Part shown: positions 47,495-57,649 of the stretch, in pieces
Numbering within the stretch: position 1 is the first letter of the stretch
Layout of the letters: every line of letters starts with the position of its first letter
DNA from: Bryoerythrophyllum caledonicum
Taxonomy: Eukaryota; Streptophyta; Bryopsida; Pottiales; Pottiaceae
Direction: 5' to 3'
Assembly (NCBI GenBank): GCA_963971425.1
Contig: OZ020515.1
Span: forward strand, 33,801,856-33,865,855
DNA length: 64,000 nucleotides
Program-made: the position numbers and the translations under genes
The notes under the pieces: model-generated
Told to the model about the DNA's origin: nothing
Database searches by the model: none
The model's input: only the letters and a program-made list of their open reading frames with translations

Positions 47495-48316
47495 GTCTGC
47501 GAGGCATCAATAAGTGGTGCCAGTAATTTAGAAGAAATACCTAGAGTCTATTCAGATTCCGAGGGCAGATGGTTGAATGTTGTGCTGGACCTAAATGGGA
47601 TTCTATGCACTTGTAAGCCATCATGGCAGGCCAGGAGATCCAGGGACTCTATCCTGTCCATTCACTCAGCCTCGCTGCCGGCCGAAGTAGGCCCTAAGCT
47701 TGTTCGGGTGCGCCCTGGTTGTGCTGAATTCCTTACGAAGTTGTCTAAGATTGCCACCATCACGATCTGGAGTTCAATGATGGAATCTACAACACGTGAG
47801 ATATGTCAATATCTTTTTCAGCATAGTTCTGCATATCCTCTCAGGATCTTTGGTCAGGAGAGTTGCAAAAGAGTTCCCGAGCGTAGAGTCGGTAACAGAA
47901 CAATCTACATGAAGGAATTTGGCACTCAGAGGGACATCTTCTTGAAGACGTTATCGAACCATCTCTTTGATAGGTTGGGCCGTGAGTATACTCCGGCAAA
48001 TACGCTTGTCATTGACGATAGCCCGATTAAGCATGTCCTCAATTTGCCGGAGAACGCCCTTCTTCTTCCGTCCTGGTCGCACAACCATGATGGCACGAGA
48101 CATGATTCTGTACTGCTGGAGGAATTGCTACCATATCTCTCTGACCTTCATCAATTTTTGGGTGGCCTAGCGCAGTACCGTGCTGAACATCCCTCGGGTC
48201 GGGAGATGTTCTATAATGATCAGAAGACGTGTGGTCAGTCTGCGAGTATTTGTAACGCAATTCAAGCCTATCAGAATCTCCGTTCCTTATGTGGTTGGAA
48301 ACGCTTAGATCCTTAA
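47495..48316 (+). CDS. FCP1/NIF-type HAD phosphatase-like domain
   Basis: A splice acceptor (CATTTCCAAACCAG) precedes an open stretch of 273 residues. The HAD landmarks are VVLDLNGILCTC (motif I; usual DxDxT/V), TITIWSSM (motif II region), FGTQRDIFLKTL with a nearby Lys, and NTLVIDDSPIKHVLNLPENA (motif III, paired Asp). FCP1/NIF-like proteins dephosphorylate Ser/Thr substrates such as the RNA polymerase II tail. Here the second motif-I Asp is Asn (DLNG), a variant seen in a subgroup of plant FCP1-like proteins, so activity is uncertain. The donor at 47352 (CTCGAG|GTGCTC) and this acceptor are both phase 0, so the exon may be the end of the upstream ParB/methyltransferase-like gene. No ATG starts it independently. 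Confidence 0.7.
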   Translation, partial: VCEASISGASNLEEIPRVYSDSEGRWLNVVLDLNGILCTCKPSWQARRSRDSILSIHSASLPAEVGPKLVRVRPGCAEFLTKLSKIATITIWSSMMESTTREICQYLFQHSSAYPLRIFGQESCKRVPERRVGNRTIYMKEFGTQRDIFLKTLSNHLFDRLGREYTPANTLVIDDSPIKHVLNLPENALLLPSWSHNHDGTRHDSVLLEELLPYLSDLHQFLGGLAQYRAEHPSGREMFYNDQKTCGQSASICNAIQAYQNLRSLCGWKRLDP

Positions 48317-48317
48317 T

Positions 48318-48346
48318 ACACTTTAGGTCGAATAGAGCTAAATTGT
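48318..48346. repeat. Palindrome copy 9, just after the FCP1-like stop codon
   Basis: ACACTTTAGGTCGA, then an imperfect complement ending GAGCTAAATTGT. It lies 2 bp after the TAA at 48314-48316. Confidence 0.75.
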
Positions 48347-48556
48347 TTCGTTTGACTGCAGCTCCATTTTGTAAATTTTGTTGGGCCGTGTTTTGAATAT
48401 ATTTTTTGATAATACAAATGGTGATGTTTCTCCACTGAATTTATTGTGCGGATTGGATACCTACTGCTGGTGAAATGTCGTCTTTTTTTTAATGATTGGA
48501 ATTTTTATCTATTGTTCTGAGGTATGTGAGTGTCACTTTTATTGAAATTTCTACAG

Positions 48557-49412
48557 GGCTCTGATTGTCGGGCGTCCGTGGATTCCTTGTTGGGCCCACA
48601 TGAGTTCGCCCTTTCCCTTCGGAGTAAAGGGCTTTTGTTGCACTCTGCTGCAACCGCGCAGTCAACCATGGATTATTCGACCATGGCACTGGACGACGGA
48701 GTTGTTGAAAGCCCTATTGCGCAGGAGCCAATTCATGAAAGGAACAATTCACCTTCGCCGCAGTGGCCTCGTTTAGTTCCGGGGTCTCCACGCCTAAACC
48801 TGGATAATTGTATTCCGGCAAAGCGTATTCTCTATGACGGTTTAAGGGATGCCACTCACCACCGCTCGCTCACGGTGCGTGTTATGCTGACCTCCAAGTT
48901 ATTGCAGTATTGAGTCGTTCTTGCCTAGAGAGTCTTGGTTTGTTGTTGAGGTACCTTGCACTCTTGTAGTTTTGCTTCATTTGAGCTTGTTTTTGTTCAT
49001 TGGATATTAAATGTGCTCTGATAATTTTCCCTTCTGCATTTTAGCTCCATTTGAGCTAAAGTGCACTAGGATGGATCTTGATGATACAGTTTTTTTGTGT
49101 TGTCGTGTAGGTGTACTCGACCTAAAGTGTATTTGTTTGGATTGTTTGTGGCGCCTATTGTGTAGGAACCATCTGGTAAATGTCTTCGCCCCCGTATTCT
49201 CTCAAGAAATGCTGCTGGAATCAAATGCTCTCCTTCTGCTCCCACCCGCCGTCACTCGCTGCCCAAATCAAACACGGACGAGGTGCGAAGGCGGGGTTTG
49301 CAGCGTCTTCTTGAGAGTCCATTAATGCAAGAGAATGGCGCAACATGGACTCGGCAACGTCAGAGGGCTTTTCTGAAGACGCGTATAGAGGCTTATGGAG
49401 GGACTCCCTAGA
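48557..49412 (+). CDS. Two coding-like exons of unknown product downstream of the FCP1-like exon
   Basis: The first exon runs from about 48,557 (after TTTCTACAG) to 48,873 at CTCACG|GTGCGT, containing DCRASVDSLLGPHEFAL and PQWPRLVPGSPRLNLDN. The second starts at 49,165 after TTGTGTAG and reads EPSGKCLRPRILSRNAAG, later RRRGLQRLLESPLMQENGA and RQRQRAFLKTRIEAYGGTP, ending TAG near 49,412. Both junctions are phase 0 and fit each other. The sequence is basic and Ser/Pro-rich with no recognised domain. It could be the 3' part of the same transcription unit through an alternative splice of the FCP1-like exon, or a separate small gene. Confidence 0.45.
49036..49064. repeat. Palindrome copy 10 in the intron 48874-49164
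   Basis: GCATTTTAGCTC, a short centre, then GAGCTAAAGTGC. A half-site (ACTCGACCTAAAGTG) follows at about 49,114-49,129. Confidence 0.75.
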
Positions 49413-49671
49413 CTGTTTGATTAGTTATAGGGCGATTGTGTTTTGCGTCGAGGAAAATGAGTGTTGTGTGTGACTTTTTTTCATGGAGTTTTGAATAAAG
49501 CTTGGATTAATAGTATATGCTTCCTTTATCGTTACCACTTTTTTGGACAATCAGCTATTTTGGTCCATCCATGGTAAAAAATACAGTATTTTTGATACAT
49601 TGTCTTTATGCTTTGCACCTACAAATGTCTATATTTATTGATACTTCAACAATCATATTTCTTCATAGTCA
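49413..49671. other. Short non-coding stretch between the exons and the element end
   Basis: AT-rich, with no frame of note. It may hold the polyadenylation site of the upstream unit (GAATAAAGCTTGG at about 49,492). The right boundary is the AACACCATATTC-type end. Confidence 0.45.
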
Positions 49672-49703
49672 TGGAAATTTCCCAATATAACGAATATGGT
49701 GTT
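49672..49703. repeat. Unpaired right end of an AACACCATATTC-type element
   Basis: TCATGGAAATTTCCCAATAT followed by AACGAATATGGTGTT matches the right end of the fold-back element at 42,105-42,139 with few changes. It abuts RT coding sequence of the + strand Ty3/gypsy element (HQIGLRDEDKEKT). The matching left end and the upstream half of that RT are not found in the window, so the element that ends here may be large. Confidence 0.65.
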
Positions 49704-50258
49704 CACCAGATTGGTCTGAGAGATGAAGATAAAGAAAAGACCGTGTTTTGGGGCATTGATAAAGATAGGAAGGACCGGTTGTTCCAATGGAAGTTTCTGC
49801 CATTTGGATTGAAGAATGCACCAACCGAATTCCAAAGGATTATGGACCGAGTATTCTCGGACTTGGACTTTGTGAGATGCTATATTGATGTTATTATTGT
49901 CTTTAGCAAGAATCAAAGACAACATAAACTACACTTGATAGAAGTGTTTGCTAGATTAAGGCTCGACGGTTTGAAGTTGCACCTTGGTAGGTGCAAATTC
50001 TACTTCGATCGTATTGAATATTTAGGCCACATGATATATCCTAGTGGATTGGAGGTGGTAGCTAGCAAAGTGAAAGTGGTAATGTCTATTCTTAGACCAC
50101 GGGATGTTAGTAGGCTACAGGCATTCTTGGGGTTGTGCAATTACTATACAAAGTTTGTGAAAACTTTTAGTGCTATTGCGAAGCCATTGACCATGTTGAC
50201 AAGGAGTGATCAACCTTGGATGTGGGGAGATAGCAAGAGGCGGCCTTCCAAGAGTTGA
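49704..50258 (+). pseudogene. Ty3/gypsy reverse transcriptase, catalytic motif mutated
   Basis: The palm and thumb regions are readable: FQWKFLPFGLKNAPTEFQRI, then CYIDVIIVFSKN, where YIDD is expected, so one catalytic Asp has become Val. HLGRCKFYFDRIEYLGHMI, LRPRDVSRLQAFLGLCNYY and TKFVKTFSAIAKPLTMLT follow. The N-terminal fingers are missing, cut at 49,703. A frameshift near 50,245 ends the frame. Confidence 0.9.
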
Positions 50259-50260
50259 AG

Positions 50261-50670
50261 GACGGCTTGGCATTCCCACCTATACTTTGAAGGCCAATAG
50301 TAGGGAGGACATACCAGCTATATACGGACTGGAGTGCATTGAGAATCGGCACGGTATTGACGCAAATGGATGATGACGGGAAGGAGTTTGTCATTGCGTA
50401 TGCCAGCCGGTCCAACAATAATGCGGAGGCCCAGTATAGCTAGTATGAAGGAGAGTGTTTGGCTAACATATGGGCAATTGCTCATTTTTTATGTTACCTC
50501 TATGGTAACGACATCTTGTTAGTCATGGATCATAAAGCGTTGAAGTGGTTGATGGAATCTGATAAACTGAGAAGAAAGCTAGCACGGTGGGCCTTGATGT
50601 TAATGAAATACGATTTCAAGGTGGTGCACAGAGCAAAATTGGTGAATATGGATGCCGTTGGCCTTAGCCG
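50261..50670 (+). pseudogene. Ty3/gypsy RNase H and tether, cut by a CACTA element
   Basis: Includes YQLYTDWSALRIGTVLTQMD (first catalytic Asp of RNase H), FVIAYASRSNNNAEAQYS, GECLANIWAIAHFLCYLYGN and LLVMDHKALKWLMESD. Stops interrupt it near 50,290 and 50,440. The tether VNMDAVGLSR ends exactly at the CCG target site of the outer CACTA insertion. Confidence 0.85.
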
Positions 50671-50699
50671 CACTATAAGAAACCCGTGTTTTTTGTAAC

Positions 50700-51994
50700 A
50701 CCGTAAAAAACATGCCTGAACGTCAAAAGTAACATGTTGTTGCGTCAATGTTGATGTCACCTAAAATCCGTCTAGATGAACAGGCCAAAAACGTCAAAAA
50801 ATTTGTCATAACATGGTTGTGAACCTCATGACATCCAACTAAACGTGGCCTGAAATGTGTAGGAAATGGCTCCACGTGGAGGGGGGCCCATATCCACATC
50901 AACTATGTTTTCTTTTGGGCAGCGCCACGCGCGATTTTTTTCATCCAAAATTAAGGTATACTATTTTTTTGCCAATCAAGCAGCATGGCTTCTCTTACAA
51001 TTCTTAAAAAAACTTTGATCACGACTCGTGTTCGATCCGCGAAGCGAGAGTACAGATACTATGTGAGGTGAAAGACCCATTAATTTACAAATTTATGAGA
51101 TAATACTAAATTTCCTAATAGTAGTTATACCTTTTTTTGTCAAATGTTGTTTGTTCTAAAGATATCTATGAATTTGGGTGAAGGCCGCAGCCGTAAATCT
51201 TTAATACAATAATTCAAAACATCATTAGGGGTCTATATTTCTATATCAAGCAATCTGGTTACACTTAATCTTGATATGAGTTTTAAACCTAACAACTCGA
51301 ATTACCACTCCATTTTGAGTGGGAAGTGACGTGGAATTTAAGAATTGCTGACTTGGTCGCGAAGAATTATGACGTGGACAACTCACGTCAGCTAACGTCA
51401 TGCTTTTAGAGCATTTTTCGTCCACTCAAGGCTATCACTTTTGATGTTCGTTTTGACATGCTCATGTTGCTCATGACATCAAACTTGATGTTGGCGCGTT
51501 CTGCCTATATGTTGTCATTGACCTTTTTCATGCTGGAATTCATGTTCACTTGAACATCTAGCATATTCTTGCGGAAGTTTTTCTAAACATGTTTATAAAA
51601 AATTGCTATTCTACGTGATGTGCTCTTTAACGTGGGATGAAAGTGTGATAATGATAGTGAAGACGTGCAACATTTGTCAGCCGTGACGTGAGGATGAACA
51701 TGCCATCAAAGTGGCTTTCACATTTTAAATAACACAGACGGTGATCAAGCGTAGAACACCGTTGCTACATTTGTTGCCTACAGCAACCCAAAAATCCTAG
51801 ATATCCTTCTGTTCTACCAATCCAAGTATGGCATACGAAACCTGTAACGTGTAAACTTGCAAATTCGCAACACGTCGTAGGCGGGTTGATGGCTCACCTT
51901 ATGCTTCGTTATCTTTTTGCATGAGTTCAGGTGTTTCACATATTAGAATGAAAAATTGAGCTTGTTACCAAAGCTCAACGACTTCACTTTCCCA
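50700..51994. other. Left arm of the outer CACTA element, no gene seen
   Basis: No frame of note. Motifs such as TGACGTCA/GACATC and AAAACGTCA recur in both arms (also 61,900-62,130), presumably subterminal repeats. Otherwise unremarkable AT-rich sequence. Confidence 0.5.
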
Positions 51995-52399
51995 CACTAC
52001 GGGAAATCGAGGCATTAATGACTAGCAATTTTAGTCATTTTTTAGTCATAGATGACCTGTATTACTAGGGAATGACTAAGAAATTTTTTGTTCGGGCACA
52101 ATAATAGTTTTGAGTAATAGATTTCTGTAGTCATTCTTTTTGCCACGTGGATTTCTCATCCATCTGCTGATGTGGCCCATCATCCTTAAAGATTGATGAG
52201 GTGGCTACTGACGTGGATTTGAGTGTGACATGGAATTTAAGGTAGATAATGATGTGGATTTTATGTGTGACGTGGAATAAAACGTGGCGGTTGATGTGGA
52301 CGATGATGTGTTCTCTTGCTGACATGGAATCCTACGTGGTAGCTTATGTGTCAATGTATGTATGGGGCCCACTTCTTTGTACGTGGAGGTGGTTCATTG

Positions 52400-52760
52400 G
52401 ATACCATTATTGAATGTCCCAGCCTAGTGATTGTTTAGTCATTATGTAGTGTTACGCTAGTGATTCCTTAGTTATTGTGGTATCATAAATTTAGCTATAA
52501 CAAAATTGCATGCACTAATTTTAATTCTTGTCAGGGAGTCATTTGGTTGTTATAAGGTTTCTGTATAGTTATTTAATAATTTTTTGGTGAACTGCCTAGT
52601 TATTATTTAGTCATTGTGCGGTGTTAGTTTAGTTCTACTCCAGTTATTATTTGGTTGCTGTGAGGTTTGTCTGTAGTTATTCTGTAGTTTTTAATTAGTT
52701 TTCATGTATATTGTTTGGTTATTGTTTAGTCATTGTGATGTGTTATAAAACCATAAATAA
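52400..52760. repeat. Subterminal TTATTTAGTCATTGTG-type repeats
   Basis: About a dozen imperfect copies of TAGTTATT or TAGTCATTGTG follow each other, the left subterminal array of the inner CACTA-like element. Confidence 0.75.
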
Positions 52761-53273
52761 TACCAAAGATGTCGTTGTCATGAAATACTTTGAAATAAAC
52801 AAAATGGTCACTTAGGGCAATGCTACAAAAGTCACTCAAATACAACGCCCAATAACAACCATCTACTAGCACCTATAATGCATGCTCGAAAGAAACCAAA
52901 CATAAAACAAAGTCCTTAATCAATTCTCTTGTTTGAGCTTCATAAATTTTTCTTCTCATATAACATTACTGCAACAAGTATCTTGGACCTTGTACTGGTC
53001 AGCTAGCTCGTTCACAACATAAGATCAATGTTGTTGTGGACTCCACTGTCGTAGTACGTGTTGGCAAGTATTCACATCTTAACACAAAGATACCCTTAAG
53101 GTAATCGTTCCCATAGAGAGTCACCAAGAACTACAACGACTAACCACAAGCGAAAACCTATAGAATGTCAAATATACAATAGATACATCAAAAGAAAGGA
53201 GGGAATAAAGGTTTAGATCACAAAGCCTGGGTGTTAATAACACCAATTACCCCGCTCATTGTACGCGTGTTGT
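52761..53273. other. Non-coding stretch at the 3' end of gag-like copy 3
   Basis: No gene. At about 53,060-53,130 the sequence (GTTGGCAAGTATTCACATC, then CGTTCCCATAGAGA) resembles the terminal block of the gag-like family at 22,072-22,170, marking the end of copy 3 on the minus strand. Confidence 0.45.
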
Positions 53274-53385
53274 CTCCTCGTACATCCTACCTCGTACGTC
53301 CTACTTCATACGTCCTACCTCGTACGTCCTACCTTGTACGTCCTACCTCGTACGTCCTACCTCGTACGTCCTACCTCGCTCGGGT
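53274..53385. repeat. 14-bp tandem repeat (CCTCGTACGTCCTA)
   Basis: Eight copies of the 14-base unit with few changes. The unit contains the palindrome TACGTA/GTAC. It lies in the 3' non-coding part of gag-like copy 3. Confidence 0.9.
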
Positions 53386-54455
53386 AGGAAGGACTTTTAG
53401 TACTCAAACTTTAGATTAGATCTGGGGCTTATAGTTACACCTATGCACACTATGGACATCCATAATACATGCGTACCCGGCAGGGGATTTTATCACCACA
53501 GACGATGATCCGAGGACTCACAGAGATTTTAGTGTTTGACACAAGTAACATAGACTCTTCCTCCCATTCTCTCCTTCTAACTCTACTCACTCACATGGAT
53601 GGTTATGATGTCACTGAGATCTTCCCGAAGGGAGTGTTAGGCCCGTGTTTCCGAAACTACGAGTGGCGTAATGTAAGTGAGCAAGGGGCCTACCCGCCCA
53701 CTATCCGTCCTCCTCTCAGTCTCCCTCCACATCCGATACGGCTGGAGATAAGATGTGTCAGGGAATGATACGAGTCTTCACAACCGACACCAATCGGTAC
53801 GCCGGAAGGTCACTCAAGACTCACTATGACCCTTACACATCCGTCACTCCCCCCTCGTCCTTCCCTAGACACATACAATCTCACCTGTTATTTCCATCCA
53901 CCCCAACTATTCTACTTGATGGAACAAGGAAGCAATTGTAACGGTTTAGAATTAGAGTCACGCCCCTACTAACTATCCTCTCACCTCACCTGTTATTCCC
54001 ATCCACCCGGACTAATCTACTTGATGGAACAAGGAAACAGTGATTAGACAATTAGTATAGACTTGAGGAGTGGACTACTTGAAATGGCACTCACAGTCAT
54101 GTATGCAATCCGAGCTCTCCAACCTTCGAAGGTCTTCTCAGAGCGTAGGTTTAGAATTAAACTGAAAGCGAATACACACATCAAGCAGTGAAGAGAGAGG
54201 CCACGAGGCTCCTCTCTTATACCGCGAAGTACTCACACAAGAGTCCAAACTCAAACGATACCTTCTAACTAAAACGGCGCATTAACTACTCTTAGCGGCG
54301 GTGGCTGCCACTCCTCACGACGTGCACCGAGAGAAGGTCACTTATTATACAAAACCCAAGGCAAAACCAAGTCAAAACCAAAGTCAACCGGGGGCCAAAT
54401 CCCGGAATGAACAGTGACCTACGAACCAAGATCCTTACCCTACAGACATAGGGTC
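53386..54455. other. 3' non-coding region of gag-like copy 3
   Basis: No convincing coding frame. A stretch around 53,880-54,020 contains a duplicated block (ACCTGTTATTTCCATCCACC and a second copy about 105 bp later). Layout matches the 3' non-coding region of copies 1 and 2, though sequence similarity is weak by eye. Confidence 0.4.
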
Positions 54456-56423
54456 CTACCTACCCTGCGCCAACTCCTCGAGCCTCTTCTTCTCCTCCTT
54501 CCTTCTACGCTTCTTGGAGCTTCGGCTTGAAGAAGGGGTGGATGCGGCTGTAGCAAGTGCCATCAATGGTGCCAAAGTGGCAACTGAAGGCTGAGTCGGC
54601 GTGGCGAACGGACGGGGCACAATTTCCCTTGCAAAGAAAGGAGTACCTGCTCCGGTGGAGGTGACAAGCAGAGAAATCGAAACCAGATGAAACTCTGGCC
54701 TAGTTGGGGGAATTGGTACCTGGTTTGGAGTCGTCATGATATCCGGGTCGGATGTAAAAACCGGGAGGTGCCAGTGAGAAGAACTCTCAGTGGTAGTCTT
54801 TCCTAGGGGAAAGACACTCGATGATGAGACCATAACAGGTGGAGAACGAACGGGGTCGCCGCGGAGTGGCTGGCGATGATGGTCAAGGGTGGAGGTTCCA
54901 CCCCTGCATCTGAGCTCTCCTTCCAACCACTTTGTATCTGGGTGGTGATTTCTGAAGGAGATGGTCTCGCAGGAACACTCGCAGGTCGAACGAGAAGAGT
55001 TGGACTGTCAAGGTCCACCACCGCCTTCCCTTTGATGTTGCCGGTGCCGCGATCTTCTGTGTTGGAGTCCAAATCTCCATCTTTGCTTGAGCTGTCGGAG
55101 TCATCCACGAACTTGGATAAGATGTGTGTGAGGTTGCTTACCCATAATATCATGCTGGCATAAGCCTCCTCAACCTTCACGGTTTGCTCCATCATGAATG
55201 CGATCACCCTCTTGCTCGAAACGTGGTCATCTCTCTCCAACCTAGCATCGAACATCCGGGCTTTGAGTACAACATCTGCAGGTAGGTGCAAAGCATCCTC
55301 CACTCGCTGTAATGCCTCCGCAGAGGCATTGGCTTGGAGAAGAGCCTCCTTGTGCCTCTTCTCTGCCTCCAAGGCTCGACTCTTCATCTTGGTCATCTCA
55401 AGGGTGAGTCGGTGGACCTTCTGCTCCATACTACGGAGGTCACTCGTTCCTCCTATACTTTCCTTGATCACCGCGACTAGTCCTTGGATGGGTGGGTTGC
55501 CCACCAAGCTGCTTACATGTGCCAATGTCTTGTCCGTATCTTCTACGTACACACAAAGAGCCTCAATTAGCTCGGATGCTCGATAGGTCTTGTCTCCGAG
55601 GTGTGCAATTCCGGTAATTGCTGCGCGGAGTGCGGCTCGGGTCCGAGTGGAAGGGGCTCCTCCTTCTCTCCTTCTCTGGCGCTTGAGGGGTGGGGGTACC
55701 TCTTCTGCTCATGGGGAGGATGTGCTTCCTCCTTCAGAGCCTGACTCAAACTCCGATTCGGTCCCTTGGAACTTCTTCATCATCAAATGGGTCCGTACGT
55801 CGTCGTCTCCTCTAGGTTGTTTCCTTGAAGTGATGGTAGAGGTAGATCAAGAAGGGGCAAAGAGGAGAATGCTTGGCATTGCTAACACTCTTCGTCAACC
55901 GAAGTACTACGTCCTTCACGATGATGGCCCAATTCACCATCCTCTCCCCTAGATACGATCCGTACACGGTGTTGGTGAGGGTCACGGTGACTCGTGTAGG
56001 TTTTTCAGGGTGTAGAATAGGTACAAGGAATGGAAAGACACGTCGTGCTGGAGGGTCCATGCAATCCTTTAAACCGTAACCATTCTTGGAGTCCTTGGTG
56101 CTGAATCGTCCTTTGGCATACTCCTCTTTCTTCAAACTAGTCCATCATGCACCCTGCTGAGGGAACTCGCACACCTCCTGCCACTTCCCCATCGTCCAAC
56201 GATTTGGGCAAGCCCAGATACTATATCCTTCGGGTTCCGGCAACGAGTCCTGCCTTAACTCTTGTACCGTGGACTCAATGCAAAAACTCCAACAACGTTC
56301 GAGGAGGGAGAGGCATCCTATGCGGAGGAGATCTTCTTTGAGCTCGGTAAGCTCAAGAGGTTCCTTGGGGATGGCGGAGAAAATGGCTTTGACTGAGGCT
56401 AGTACCAGGTTGGAAGAGGTCAT
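54456..56423 (-). pseudogene. Gag-like protein, copy 3, inside the inner CACTA-like element
   Basis: Minus-strand frames in order: 56423-56145 (PNRWTMGKWQEVCEF), 56135-55812 (EEYAKGRFSTKDSKNGYGL, VPILHPEKPTRVTV, YLGERMVNWAIIVKDVVLRL), 55749-55567, 55552-54803 and 54926-54456. The 249-residue frame 55552-54803 is mostly alpha-helical: IQGLVAVIKESIGGTSDLRS, then MEQKVHRLTLEMTKMKSRAL and further heptads, then SNLTHILSKFVDDSDSSSKD. The layout (RWT..W domain, FHP-type motif, coiled coil, Pro/Ser tail) matches copies 1 and 2. This copy has the longest surviving coiled-coil frame. Function unknown; a structural gag-like role is inferred. Confidence 0.55.
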
Positions 56424-56499
56424 GACTCACTTGGGAGAGAAGCTCGTCCCCCCCCTCTCCTCTCCAGGCTTTAGTTGGGCAGGGTCTTATCTCGTCGTC

Positions 56500-57470
56500 C
56501 CTTCGACTCTGGGCTTGATCCTGCACAGTACTCCTACGGGCTTGAGCGCCCTGTCCCCGACTGTAGGCTCCGAGCTTGACCGTACACAGTACTTCTCCGG
56601 GCTCAACCACCGTACCGTTAACTACAGGCTCCGGGCTGGACCTTGCACAAGCTGCTCTGGTCGGGGCACCGTGCCTTCAAACTGGAGGATCCGGGCTGGA
56701 CCTTGCACAGTCTCCTCCGGTTGGACCACAGTGCCTTCAATTGCAGTCTCGGGTTGATCTTCTTACTGTTGGCTCTAGGTTGTACCTCCGAGCTGTAGGA
56801 TCCGGGCTTGACCATGCACAAGCTCCTTCGGGCTTGAGCACTGTGCCTCCGAGCTGTAGGATCCGGACTCGACCCTGCATACAGCTTCTTCGCCTTTCCT
56901 CCGAGCTGTAGGATCCGGGCTGGACCATGCACAGGCTCCTCCGGGCTTGAGCACTGTGCCTCCGAGCTGTAGGATCCGGGCTCGACCCTGTACACAGCTT
57001 CTTCGCCTTTCCTCCGAGTTGTAGGATCCGGGCTGGACCGTGCACACAGTTCCTTCACCTTACCCCCGAGCTGTAGGATCCAGGCTCGAATCTACATACA
57101 GTTTCCTTGCCGTACCTCTGAAATGTAGGATCCGGGCTCGACCATGCACAGGCTCCTCCTCGCTTGACCTTGCACAGGCTCCTCTGGGCTTGAGCACTGT
57201 GCCTCCGAGCTGTAGGATCCGGGCTCGACTCTACACACAGTTTCTTTGTCGTACCTCTGAAATGTAGGATCCGGGCTCGACCATGCACAAGCTCCTCCTC
57301 GCTTGACCTTGCACAGGCTCCTCCGGGCTTGAGCACTGTGCCTCCGAGTTGTAGGATCCGGGCTCGACTCTGCACACAGTTCCCTCGCCGTACCTCTTGA
57401 AATGTAGGATCCAGGCTCGACCCTGCACACAGGCTCCTCCTGCTTGAGCACTGTGCTCCCCACTTCCTCG
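56500..57470. repeat. Minisatellite with two alternating unit types
   Basis: About 17 units start TGTAGGATCCGGGCT. One type is about 61 bp and contains GGGCTTGAGCACTGTGCCTC. The other is about 52 bp and contains a TTCTTCGCC or TTCCTTGCC segment. In part of the array they alternate. On the minus strand several units keep frames open (VQPGSYSSEAQCSSPEEPVH), which is a by-product of the repeat. It lies upstream of the gag-like frames of copy 3 on that strand. Confidence 0.92.
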
Positions 57471-57649
57471 TGTCACTACGTTTTAAACTCCGGGTTGGAC
57501 CTTCTTATCTCCGAGTCCCACTTCTCTTTCCTCTCTTGCTTGGACTGTTGTGATGAGGAGGTCCAGGGATGTCGGTTAAACAGTTGGCTCTAATCGCAGG
57601 AGAAGATGCGTACAGGTTTCCGTTGAAGGCTCCAAGTTCATTCCCTGCT

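Noticed and set aside
56618-57476. Several minus-strand frames of 80-146 aa rich in GSYSSEAQ repeats
   Set aside because: They are translations of the minisatellite in all frames, with no independent sign of coding.
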